Below, piece after piece: positions 6,661-13,694 of a stretch of DNA of 30,552 nucleotides (position 1 is its first letter; every line of letters begins with the position of its first letter). Source of the stretch: a virus; the IMG/VR virus record IMGVR_UViG_3300042345_000078, positions 1 through 30,552 of that record; one strand, 5' to 3'. A model generated the notes under the pieces. It did no database searches. It saw only the letters and a list, made by a program, of their open reading frames with translations, and was not told the DNA's origin. The translations under genes and the position numbers were made by a program.

Positions 6661-6675
6661 TTCTAAAGATTAGAA
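6661..6675. repeat. Perfect short inverted repeat at the end of the winged-helix gene
   Basis: TTCTAA-AGA-TTAGAA spans the stop codon region (stop at 6672-6670). Flanking CACAC (6656-6660 on the plus strand) and GTGTG (6679-6683) extend it imperfectly. It could stall transcription or be an operator. No U tract follows in the minus direction. Confidence 0.35.
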
Positions 6676-6897
6676 AGCGTGTGATAGGCGATAGAAAGCG
6701 GTGCGCTTTCCATTAACGTCACGATAGTTTGTATAAATCTGGTAGTATTCACGTAGATCATAAACTCGCTTACCAACGTTCTCACGTGGAACCTTGGCCA
6801 TGCGGGCAATGCTATCAGCAGTAACACCAGCGCCGGTGTTGTAGCGTAGCAGGACGTTTTCAATCTTCTCAATCTGAGTCTTACGTGGGGTAGCCAT
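6670..6897 (-). CDS. Small winged-helix-like DNA-binding protein (75 aa)
   Basis: MATPRKTQIEKIENVLLRYN is followed by a helix-turn-helix pattern, TADSIARMAKVPRENVGKRVYDLRE, and a wing-like end, YYQIYTNYRDVNGKRTAFYRL. The whole protein is one small basic DNA-binding domain. A transcriptional or replication role is inference from the fold pattern. It has a fully consensus promoter, a leader with a 12-bp perfect hairpin, and GGAG seven bases before its ATG, so it is probably made early and strongly. The interlocked inverted repeats at its promoter could be its own operator. Confidence 0.7.
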   Translation of the reverse strand: MATPRKTQIEKIENVLLRYNTGAGVTADSIARMAKVPRENVGKRVYDLREYYQIYTNYRDVNGKRTAFYRLSHAF

Positions 6898-6923
6898 TAT
6901 ACATTCTCCATTTCAAAGTTATC

Positions 6924-6990
6924 GGTGTTGGTGGTCGTGAAAGGAAAGGACCCGTGTATAACCACCAACACCATTTTATTATACACGGGT
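6924..6990 (-). repeat. Two interlocked 12-bp inverted repeats over the winged-helix promoter and leader
   Basis: Repeat A: ACCCGTGTATAA (6990-6979 on the minus strand, overlapping the -10 box) and TTATACACGGGT (6961-6950). Repeat B: GGTGTTGGTGGT (6972-6961) and ACCACCAACACC (6935-6924). Both are perfect. They interleave as A, B, A', B', sharing base 6961, so one strand can form only one hairpin at a time without a pseudoknot. RNA started at this promoter would contain B complete but only half of A. Confidence 0.85.
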
Positions 6991-7006
6991 GTTCTTGTTA
7001 TGTCAA
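6978..7006 (-). promoter_or_regulatory. Consensus early promoter of the winged-helix gene
   Basis: TTGACA (7006-7001), a 17-bp spacer and TATAAT (6983-6978) match the sigma-70 consensus at all 12 positions. The -10 lies inside inverted repeat A. The -35 overlaps the second in-frame stop after cobS. Confidence 0.9.
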
Positions 7007-7050
7007 GTGAACCACTCTGGAGTTTCCCAGAGCGATTCATCAACATCATT
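7003..7050 (-). other. In-frame 15-codon extension after the cobS TGA, ending at a second TGA
   Basis: Directly after the cobS stop (7053-7051) the same frame continues for 15 codons reading NDVDESLWETPEWFT, then TGA at 7005-7003. The composition is acidic like the preceding tail. It contains an 8-bp hairpin with CTCTGG (7020-7015 region) paired to CCAGAG around GAAACT. It could be read through, be the remnant of a longer gene, or be chance. Confidence 0.35.
7013..7034 (-). terminator. Hairpin just downstream of cobS; weak terminator candidate
   Basis: Minus-strand CGCTCTGG and CCAGAGTG pair around GAAACT (eight pairs, one G-U). No T run follows before the next promoter. It may slow transcription between cobS and the next promoter. 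Confidence 0.35.
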
Positions 7051-8247
7051 TCAAAACGCTACTTCCGCAGTTTCGTTAAACTCGGGAGTCGCCTGTTCAA
7101 CCACAGGAGCCGGATCAATCGTTTCATCGACTTTCTTATACAGTTCGAGGAAGGCATTCTTTGTATCCACATCAAAACGGTTCAGACAAAGTTCAATTGC
7201 TTTCACTTTATTCTGACCAAAGATACCATAAGCCTCGCAGATATGCACGAGACGGCGAGTTGAGATAATCTCGGACAAAGCACCTTCATAGAAGGACTTA
7301 CGAATAACGTCTGCCCAAGTCACTAGCTTATCAACAAATTCTGTGGCTTCAATACCAGAAGCACCGAGAACATTGTTGAGGATCTTAGTTTCAATCTTAG
7401 CAGACGGATATTCTTGTTCCATTGTAATGCTGAAACGCTCAAGGAACGCTTCATTCATAACATTGGTACCGATGAAACGACCATCATCAGAGCCTTTGCC
7501 TTTAGTGTTAGCAGTAGCAATGACATTGAAGCCAGCGGCAGGATGAACCACTCGATTAGTCTTTTTAAGATAGACAGCCTTGCCTTCAAGAACAGGCTGG
7601 AGACACATCATCTTATTAGAACCAAGATCAACTTCGTCTAATAGAAGAACGGCACCACGGCTCATGGCAGTGATAACAGGACCATCTTGCCAGACAGTCT
7701 CACCATTAACAAGACGGAAGCCACCGATCAAGTCATCTTCATCAGTCTCAATAGTGATATTGACACGGACACATTCACGCTTTTCATTAGCGCAAACTTG
7801 CTCAACCATCATGGTCTTGCCGTTGCCAGAAAGACCGGTAATGTAAGCGGGATAAAACTTGCGAGACTTGATAATAGCACGAACATCAGGGAAGTTGCCA
7901 AACGGGACATAACCAGTCGCCTTTTCGGGAACAAGAGAGAGTTCAGCATTATGAGAAAGAACAGACGGAGCAACCATCGCAACGGCTACAGTAGGCTCAA
8001 CAGGGGCCGCAACAACCTTAGCCACTTTTTCTTTCACAACCTTAGCAACGGTAGAAGCGCCGTTAGCTTTGATTGCATAAAGACCACGACCTAAACGAAC
8101 AGACGGGTCGTTGAACAACCAATGCGGACGAGCAATATCATACTTAGCAGCGATTTCATCTGCCTGCTTGCGAGTGATCTGGCGAACACCGCCGAGTTCA
8201 AAGCGGACCTTATCGATGAAAACCTGACGAGCATCAACCTTAGACAT
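7051..8247 (-). CDS. cobS: CobS-like / MoxR-clade AAA+ ATPase
   Basis: 398 residues. Residues 1-60 form a basic helical N-terminal region ending in RGLYAIK, then a low-complexity Ala/Val/Lys linker. The AAA+ core has Walker A GLSGNGKT (138-145), an IETDEDDLIGGFRLV loop, Walker B LLLDEVD (201-207), sensor-1 ATANTKGKG (244-252) and the arginine finger region AFLERF (267-272). In bacteria CobS with CobT drives cobalt insertion by CobN. Cyanophages carry cobS without the rest of that pathway. Here the neighbouring upstream gene is a CobT-like VWA protein, so the two probably form an ATPase and substrate-binding partner pair; the substrate is unknown. It has its own promoter (8282-8310) and AAAGGA before ATG 8247. 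Confidence 0.88.
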   Translation of the reverse strand: MSKVDARQVFIDKVRFELGGVRQITRKQADEIAAKYDIARPHWLFNDPSVRLGRGLYAIKANGASTVAKVVKEKVAKVVAAPVEPTVAVAMVAPSVLSHNAELSLVPEKATGYVPFGNFPDVRAIIKSRKFYPAYITGLSGNGKTMMVEQVCANEKRECVRVNITIETDEDDLIGGFRLVNGETVWQDGPVITAMSRGAVLLLDEVDLGSNKMMCLQPVLEGKAVYLKKTNRVVHPAAGFNVIATANTKGKGSDDGRFIGTNVMNEAFLERFSITMEQEYPSAKIETKILNNVLGASGIEATEFVDKLVTWADVIRKSFYEGALSEIISTRRLVHICEAYGIFGQNKVKAIELCLNRFDVDTKNAFLELYKKVDETIDPAPVVEQATPEFNETAEVAF

Positions 8248-8281
8248 ATAGAGTTCCTTTCACAAATCTCATTATATACAT

Positions 8282-8310
8282 AGTATATCATAGGGAAGGG
8301 CTATTGTCAA
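8282..8310 (-). promoter_or_regulatory. Early-type promoter of cobS
   Basis: TTGACA (8310-8305), a 17-bp spacer, then TATACT (8287-8282) on the minus strand. The -35 lies in the loop of the inverted repeat 8293-8319, linking it to the structure at the end of the upstream gene. Confidence 0.85.
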
Positions 8311-8319
8311 GCCCCTCCC
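8293..8319 (-). terminator. Inverted repeat after the cobT-like gene with the cobS -35 box in its loop
   Basis: Minus-strand GGGAGGGGCT (8319-8310) and AGCCCTTCCC (8302-8293) pair at nine of ten positions around a seven-base loop. The stem is GC-rich but lacks a following T run. It may end the cobT-like transcript partially. As DNA, the same repeat frames the -35 box. Confidence 0.45.
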
Positions 8320-8331
8320 AAGTCATTGATT

Positions 8332-10518
8332 TTACGCTACTTTCTTGCTATGGCCAGCAATGCGTTCCACAAACTGACGCAAAAGCACACGGTTGACAGT
8401 CTTTTTCTGGGCAAACTTGGAAAAGGCGGAAGCCATCTTTTTGACGGTCATTTTCTTTTCACCAGTATTGTCAATATCAAGATTGTTAGCCGTATCTTTC
8501 ATGGCAGATGAATTGATAATGTAGTATTCATCATACCCAGCACTCCGAACAGGATAGTATTTGTTATCACTCCAGTATTTACGGGCTTTCAAGAAAGCCT
8601 CGGGGTTACCGTTAGAGATATTATACTCACCGTCAATACGCTTGAAGTTGTTATATTCATACAAGAAGAAACCGACAAGATTACAGCCAGTGCTATCTTT
8701 CAGAATACGCAACAACGTATTAGTGTTTTCACGGGTTTGGGACCAGTGGTGGGGATACCAATCATAAGTCTTATTAGTCTGCGGATCAACGTAGAAATAA
8801 CGAGACTTATAATCTCTACCGTGATAACGAGGTTCGGTAGAATGTTCAATTCCATTCGAACCGTTGGAGTCACCATCAGTCAGCCAAATGACGTTAGTGA
8901 TTTCAAGTTTATTGCGGGTCGTAAAGTCCCGAACAACCTTGGGAGCAATCATAATAGCGTCATTCAACGGGGTGCCACCCATGCTATCAGAAGCAAGATA
9001 GTTACCCTGGCCAGCACACCAAAGATAAGACATTGCAAAATTCAATTCTTCTGTATTCATACGAGAAGAAAGGAAGTTACGCAACACCAAACGGGCACCT
9101 TTAATCACATTCTGCTTACCGATATAGGAGAAGGGATTATCAGCACCAGCATCTTTGAAGCCATACACTTCGAAGGGAACACCAATTTGCTTGCAGAACA
9201 ACGCAAGCGAAAAGAGTTGCTTCAAAGTTTCCATCAGATTGTAATGCATTGAACCAGACCAGTCAATGAACATCACAAAGCCGTGGTTCTTGCCTTTCGG
9301 GATAACAGTCAAGCGACGGAACACATCGTCATTATACTTGTAAGAATGTAGCTTGTTGGTATCGATAACACCAGTCTTGGCAACATTCAAACGAGCATAA
9401 AGTTCGGCAGCCTTACGCTGTTCAAACTCTTTGACCATGAATGAAATGGATTCTTTTTCTTTTACTTTCCACTTCATCATTTCACCACGAGCAAAGTCAA
9501 ACACATTCTTGGGAAGGTTAGATGAATAGTAGGTGGTCTTGCGAACACCAGCGATTTCATCACGCCAGTCTTTCAGAACAACTTTATAATCATTGACAGC
9601 CTTATCCCAATTGACAGTCGGCATGGTCAAATAGATAAAGTTGGTGCTATCGTTTTTAACGATTTCTTCGGACCTCTTTTGCCACGTTTCATCAGTTTCA
9701 GAACGAGGAGCATTAGAAGGACGTTCGGATGCACCAGCACCTTTGCCGTAGCCAGACTGACCGCTTATATCACCTTCACCCGGCCGGGCACCTTGACTTT
9801 TGCCGTTTTCATCGGCGTCACCGTCGCCGTCAAAATCTTCATAGTCATCACCATCAGAATCAAGGTCACCATCATCTTCTCCAGCGATTAGATCGATTTC
9901 CATTTCATTTTGATTTTCGAGTTTCTTCTTACAATAAGCATAGATTTCTTCTGTAAGAGCAACTACCTCAGCCCAAGTTTCAGCGTTCTCAACTTTCTTG
10001 AGCATAACTTTTTCTTCGGGAGAGAAAGTCAGGTTCATATGAACATTACCACCCTTGAAATACAAGTTCAAGCGGTCGATAAAGTTCATGCTATTGATAT
10101 CACGATTAGCAGTACCGAAGAAGTCACGTTCGACTAGTTCTTTATAGCCAACGAGATAGTTACGACGACAACCGGGATAACGGCGCTTTTGGCGCTTATC
10201 AATACGGGCATCTTCAATAACATTCAAGAAGCCAGAAACGGTACGAGCGAGTGCATCGCTGATTTTCTCATTAGGGAAAATCTTAGCAGCAATATCTTCG
10301 GCAGTCTTTTTGTAGATTTCAGCAGAAGGAGTATCAAGCGCATGACCAGTTTCATGAACAAGAAGCAAATCATCAAGGTCATTAGAGATACCCTGCCACA
10401 CGGGCAGCATCAATACACGGTTCTTTAGGTCAAACATAGCCGTCTTTAGTGACGGGTTACGCTGAACCGTAATATTTTCAGTAGCAAGGAGTTTTGCAAG
10501 AAGCGACTTATCAGACAT
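8332..10518 (-). CDS. CobT-like protein: N-terminal HExxH zincin domain plus C-terminal VWA domain
   Basis: 728 residues from ATG 10518, with AAAGGA seven bases upstream; a TTG two codons earlier is less likely. The N-terminal part holds LLLVHETGHALDTP, a zinc-protease HExxH (H55, E56, H59), and 43 residues on NVIEDARIDKR, where E102 is the probable third ligand. Residues 205-265 are an Asp/Glu- and Gly-rich linker. The C-terminal VWA domain has the MIDAS motif DWSGSM (D419, S421, S423), GGTPLNDA and LTDGDSNG, preceded by KTGVIDTNKL, as in CobT-type proteins. VWA proteins work with MoxR/CobS AAA+ ATPases, and the cobS-like gene follows directly. The full zinc motif suggests a peptidase that could be controlled by the ATPase; activity is unproven. 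Confidence 0.82.
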   Translation of the reverse strand: MSDKSLLAKLLATENITVQRNPSLKTAMFDLKNRVLMLPVWQGISNDLDDLLLVHETGHALDTPSAEIYKKTAEDIAAKIFPNEKISDALARTVSGFLNVIEDARIDKRQKRRYPGCRRNYLVGYKELVERDFFGTANRDINSMNFIDRLNLYFKGGNVHMNLTFSPEEKVMLKKVENAETWAEVVALTEEIYAYCKKKLENQNEMEIDLIAGEDDGDLDSDGDDYEDFDGDGDADENGKSQGARPGEGDISGQSGYGKGAGASERPSNAPRSETDETWQKRSEEIVKNDSTNFIYLTMPTVNWDKAVNDYKVVLKDWRDEIAGVRKTTYYSSNLPKNVFDFARGEMMKWKVKEKESISFMVKEFEQRKAAELYARLNVAKTGVIDTNKLHSYKYNDDVFRRLTVIPKGKNHGFVMFIDWSGSMHYNLMETLKQLFSLALFCKQIGVPFEVYGFKDAGADNPFSYIGKQNVIKGARLVLRNFLSSRMNTEELNFAMSYLWCAGQGNYLASDSMGGTPLNDAIMIAPKVVRDFTTRNKLEITNVIWLTDGDSNGSNGIEHSTEPRYHGRDYKSRYFYVDPQTNKTYDWYPHHWSQTRENTNTLLRILKDSTGCNLVGFFLYEYNNFKRIDGEYNISNGNPEAFLKARKYWSDNKYYPVRSAGYDEYYIINSSAMKDTANNLDIDNTGEKKMTVKKMASAFSKFAQKKTVNRVLLRQFVERIAGHSKKVA

Positions 10519-10544
10519 AAACAAATCCTTTCACGATTTTCATA

Positions 10545-10573
10545 AGTATAGCAAATCTGGACGGTTTTGTCAA
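10545..10573 (-). promoter_or_regulatory. Early-type promoter of the cobT-like gene
   Basis: TTGACA (10573-10568), a 17-bp spacer, TATACT (10550-10545). The layout matches the cobS promoter, and both leaders share GTGAAAGGA at the ribosome site, suggesting joint regulation. Confidence 0.88.
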
Positions 10574-10585
10574 GTCCCAATGGAA

Positions 10586-10729
10586 TCAACGTTTTGCAGG
10601 GAACTTACTCACAATCCATGCTACGGAATAGATCAGAATGTAAACACCAGCCACAAGCAGGAATACTTCCCCGATCTCGGCATGGTGCTTTAGCGTATCA
10701 AAGTCAAAGTAAGTAGGAGTATATTTCAT
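10586..10729 (-). CDS. Small single-helix membrane protein (47 aa)
   Basis: MKYTPTYFDFDTLKHHAEIG leads into one hydrophobic helix (VFLLVAGVYILIYSVAWIV) and a short basic tail, SKFPAKR. Its ATG overlaps the methylase stop by one base (TGATG), implying coupled translation. It ends just upstream of the cobT-like promoter. I do not recognise a family. Confidence 0.68.
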   Translation of the reverse strand: MKYTPTYFDFDTLKHHAEIGEVFLLVAGVYILIYSVAWIVSKFPAKR

Positions 10730-12348
10730 CACTTCACCTTTCGGAATACAAAGATAGGTTCATACTTTAGCATAATCTTTTTGCCGTTGCTATCGATCTG
10801 ACAAAAGTTTTTCATCTTACCTTCTAGGATGGCTTCTCGTTCTTCTTCACCCGTGATAGGATTGACTGTTACCGTTTCACCAGTCTCAACCATTCTATTC
10901 CCACCGGGCATCTGTGCTAGAGCCATCTTGAGAGTTCCGACATATTCCATTCCTAACTCTTTTAGAATATTACACGAATCTTCTTCCAATGTCAAGAGTT
11001 TTCCATCAAAAGCGGCATCTGCAATATTCCACAATAGATATCGATTAGGACGCAGGTATTCTACCGCAGTCTCTAATGTAGGACGCAGAAAACCATCGAC
11101 CCAATCTTGATACTGGGAAAACTTATGACATGACTGCTCAGGATCATCCGAATAAACCTCTTTAGCAAAGTAAGGAGGTGAGGTGAATACCATATCAAGT
11201 TTGCCTTTATACTTTTGAAAGCCAGGCTGAAACTGTGCTACCTCAGACCCACACTGGAAAATCTCATATGTGTGTGATTTAGGGAATAGGCTGCCTGATT
11301 CTCGGACGTTCTCATTGAAGAAATCAGCCACCTCGTGATACTTGGTTCTACCAGGTCCAGTGTTATGATCAGTGTTAGGGTCAGTACCAATGTAATGAAT
11401 AGTTCTTTTGTCATCTACCGCCATTGCTCCTGTGATACGACCAGCCCAACCAGATGACGGGTCCCAAATGTTGATTACATCTTGATCTTTGATATGATCA
11501 GTGAAACGCTCATAAAGATAACGAGCGGTGAGTGGTGGGAAATTCACCGCATACTGACAGAAGGACACTCTGAAAGACTTTAGCCCAAGAGGGAACACCT
11601 TCTGTCCTAGTTTGAATAGGCGAATGGTATAGGCATTAGTCTTGTTACGATCCACATTGGTGCGGCAGCGATCTGGCACCTTATCAGCATAATCAGCATC
11701 TACAATGACATTCTGTCTCTTACCTAGAGTAGCAGAATATCCAGTATAAACCTTATCTTCTTTGATAGGACAAAGCCAGTAGTCCCAACCTTCTTTGTCT
11801 TTCATAAACTCGACAAACTGGTCAGCGGACTCTATCTGATAAGGTACGTTGTTTATTTTACCAAAATCACCAATAGAAATAGGATTAGAATAATGATAAA
11901 AGGAGTCCCGCTTGAAGTGTCTGCTGGCGTAGGTAACAAAGGTGTCAAGATACCCATCATCTGCAAAATAGTCATAGATTGACTTAGCCTTTCCTTTTGT
12001 AGTATAGGAGATACCAGTTTTCATCATCGTGGGGAACCACTGATTGACAGCATTACCTACAATAGAGGTGTTACGAATAACATCTTTCTCACCAGTGCGA
12101 AGGTCTAAAGTTTCAAACTCATGAACAGGAAATGAAACCATCTTCTGGAAGTTATCAATGATACCTTCTTCTGTGAAACCTACACGAGGAGGAATGCCTT
12201 CATCATCCCACAGGCGCACGACCTCTTTACGCATATCGATGACCCACTGCCTAAACTCAGCATCGGTCATCCATAGCAGTTCCTCAAAAGTCTTATTGAC
12301 TGTAGAGTTTAGCAGTTCATCGTTACGTTCATAAAACCATTGTTTCAT
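10729..12348 (-). CDS. DNA methyltransferase, N4/N6 (amino) type, with large N-terminal region
   Basis: 539 residues. The SAM-binding motif I is IWDPSSGWAGRI (294-305) and the catalytic motif IV is FTSPPYF (388-394), a TSPPY typical of amino-methylating enzymes, most often N4-cytosine. Later pieces, LRPNRYLLWNIAD and the final PIFVFRK, also fit. The ~280 residues before motif I have no motif I know and may recognise the DNA target. No restriction enzyme gene lies nearby, so it probably modifies phage DNA against host restriction or has a regulatory role. The start overlaps the previous gene by 20 bases, and the ribosome site (GTGAGA) is weak. Confidence 0.83.
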   Translation of the reverse strand: MKQWFYERNDELLNSTVNKTFEELLWMTDAEFRQWVIDMRKEVVRLWDDEGIPPRVGFTEEGIIDNFQKMVSFPVHEFETLDLRTGEKDVIRNTSIVGNAVNQWFPTMMKTGISYTTKGKAKSIYDYFADDGYLDTFVTYASRHFKRDSFYHYSNPISIGDFGKINNVPYQIESADQFVEFMKDKEGWDYWLCPIKEDKVYTGYSATLGKRQNVIVDADYADKVPDRCRTNVDRNKTNAYTIRLFKLGQKVFPLGLKSFRVSFCQYAVNFPPLTARYLYERFTDHIKDQDVINIWDPSSGWAGRITGAMAVDDKRTIHYIGTDPNTDHNTGPGRTKYHEVADFFNENVRESGSLFPKSHTYEIFQCGSEVAQFQPGFQKYKGKLDMVFTSPPYFAKEVYSDDPEQSCHKFSQYQDWVDGFLRPTLETAVEYLRPNRYLLWNIADAAFDGKLLTLEEDSCNILKELGMEYVGTLKMALAQMPGGNRMVETGETVTVNPITGEEEREAILEGKMKNFCQIDSNGKKIMLKYEPIFVFRKVK

Positions 12349-12553
12349 TATTTCTCACTATCTCAAAAGCATCATCTGGAAATGTTTTGTTGTAAGGCAG
12401 ACCTTTTAGTGTAACAACACCAGCGTCGGCTATCATCTTCTCTATAATATATATTTCACCATCTAGTAGGACTCTATTGACATAAGGAAAGCCTGGCTTC
12501 ACTCTAACAATGTCACCAGGCTTGAATGTTTCAAAGTTCTTTCTTATTTCCAT
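12329..12553 (-). CDS. Small hypothetical protein, SH3/KOW-like pattern (74 aa)
   Basis: MEIRKNFETFKPGDIVRVKPGFPYVNR is followed by GEIYIIEKMIADAGVVTLKGLP. The alternation of short beta strands with a GDIVRVK opening is like small SH3/KOW-type barrels, but I cannot name a family. The ATG overlaps the stop of the gene before it by ten bases, and its own stop lies 20 bases inside the methylase. No clear ribosome site is visible, so it may depend on coupling. Confidence 0.68.
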   Translation of the reverse strand: MEIRKNFETFKPGDIVRVKPGFPYVNRVLLDGEIYIIEKMIADAGVVTLKGLPYNKTFPDDAFEIVRNNETMVL

Positions 12554-12720
12554 GTTTCAGTGATTTCTTTAACACGTTCCTTCATAAACTGTTCAAGTAT
12601 CTCACGGACATTATCATACTTGGGATTCTTGATATGATATAGTTCCTGTGTATAAGCAAACTTGATAAGTTGCTCGTGTGAGTAATTGTGAGTCATATGC
12701 GGATCGGTTTTTTCAATCAT
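12544..12720 (-). CDS. Small hypothetical protein (58 aa)
   Basis: The protein starts MIEKTDPHMTHNYSHEQLIK and continues with a helical charged region (KYDNVREILEQFMKERVKEI). AGGAG lies eight bases before ATG 12720, and that ATG overlaps the upstream stop as ATGA, which decides the start over an in-frame codon at 12795. It is soluble and probably helical. No family recognised. Confidence 0.7.
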   Translation of the reverse strand: MIEKTDPHMTHNYSHEQLIKFAYTQELYHIKNPKYDNVREILEQFMKERVKEITETWK

Positions 12721-12950
12721 AGAAAGGCTCCTGTTTTGACTAGACCAGATACATAGATCAATGTAATCACCAACTGGATTATGATTAGCGACCACCTACG
12801 CCATGATAGAGCAACAACAAGCCATCCTAGATTGCCTGCCATTGATAGATAGACGTTAAGAGGGTATATGTTTACTGACGTTAGATAGGCACCGCACAAT
12901 AGAATTGCGGTCGATCCCCACTCCAATACAAACTCTAACTTAGATGCCAT
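12717..12950 (-). CDS. Small multi-pass membrane protein (77 aa)
   Basis: From ATG 12950, with AGGAAG seven bases upstream, the protein has three hydrophobic segments: WGSTAILLCGAYLTSVNIYP, LSMAGNLGWLVVALSW and WSLIIIQLVITLIYVSGLV. The central WRRWS is a conserved-looking turn. Proteins with this WGST...NIYP...GNLGW layout occur as uncharacterised phage membrane proteins; the function is unknown. Earlier in-frame starts at 12983 or 12968 would include the ribosome site or overlap the methyltransferase. Confidence 0.75.
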   Translation of the reverse strand: MASKLEFVLEWGSTAILLCGAYLTSVNIYPLNVYLSMAGNLGWLVVALSWRRWSLIIIQLVITLIYVSGLVKTGAFL

Positions 12951-12964
12951 TGTATTACTTCCTG

Positions 12965-13606
12965 TCATCTTAACACCAACCAAAATCTTCTGTAGTGATT
13001 AACTTGATTGTTATCACCAACTGCCGACCAGCTATACAAATTGTTTATACTGGTTTGATTAGTAACCCACCTGCCATAGGAATCTAGTTCTGGTATGTCG
13101 AAACGAATAAACTTGCAACCTAGTTTTGTAAGTTCTTCTTCAATACCTTCTTGCGTTAATGTAGGATTCTCACAACTATAAGGTCCGTATAATGGATGTT
13201 TCATGTCTTTAGGAGTAGGATGAACAGCGGACTCTAATATCATTGTGTTTGTATGTTGTAAAGCACATTCCAAATCCTGCTGCCAGTTTTCGATATGATA
13301 CAATACACCCAAGTGTAGAATAAGATCAAAACGGCTATTGAAAAAGTAAGGTACGTTTTGATCGATACATACTGTCTTAGGACTGTAGCCGTATTGCATC
13401 AACTGGTCAGAGATACCATCTAGGTGAGACTGTCTGGCATCAGAGAAAGTAACATCGGCACCAAGTTTTAATAACTCAATACCGATATCACCATGTGCAG
13501 AGCCTAGTTCTAATACAGTCTTACCTTTGAACCACCCTTTACCAAAGATACCAACAATACGTTCAATTCTCTTGTTAGTCCAATCTTCGTAGAACAGGTA
13601 TTTCAT
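12965..13606 (-). CDS. Class I SAM-dependent methyltransferase
   Basis: 213 residues from ATG 13606. Motif I is VLELGSAHGDIGIELLKLGA (31-50), with the acidic end of strand 2 in VTFSDARQSHL and a post-motif LILHLGVLYHIENW. This is the layout of small-molecule, tRNA or protein methyltransferases of the Methyltransf_11/23 type. It lacks the NPPY or SPPY motif of DNA methylases. The ATG overlaps the stop of a 29-codon ORF as ATGA; an ATG at 13636 has no ribosome site. The substrate is unknown. Confidence 0.82.
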   Translation of the reverse strand: MKYLFYEDWTNKRIERIVGIFGKGWFKGKTVLELGSAHGDIGIELLKLGADVTFSDARQSHLDGISDQLMQYGYSPKTVCIDQNVPYFFNSRFDLILHLGVLYHIENWQQDLECALQHTNTMILESAVHPTPKDMKHPLYGPYSCENPTLTQEGIEEELTKLGCKFIRFDIPELDSYGRWVTNQTSINNLYSWSAVGDNNQVNHYRRFWLVLR

Positions 13607-13692
13607 TCCCAGCCCATTTGAGATAGACCAGTCCATAGATTGTCGATGCTATAGGTATAATAACCGTAAGGCGTATTGATGATAGTGACCAT
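13603..13692 (-). CDS. Tiny ORF (29 aa) coupled to the methyltransferase
   Basis: The ORF reads MVTIINTPYGYYTYSIDNLW and then TGLSQMGWE. It has AGGAA six bases before its ATG, directly at the end of the previous gene, and its TGA overlaps the methyltransferase ATG as ATGA. It is either a short real protein or a leader that delivers ribosomes to the methyltransferase. Aromatic-rich; no family recognised. Confidence 0.5.
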   Translation of the reverse strand: MVTIINTPYGYYTYSIDNLWTGLSQMGWE

Positions 13693-13694
13693 AA

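Noticed and set aside
7687-8094. Plus-strand frame of 135 codons opposite cobS
   Set aside because: The opposite strand encodes a clear AAA+ protein; this frame has no start signal or family features.
7051-10518. Cobalamin biosynthesis as the function of the CobS/CobT-like pair
   Set aside because: No chelatase large subunit or other pathway gene is seen, and the partner has an intact HExxH motif better explained by a metallopeptidase or remodelling role; kept only as an alternative.
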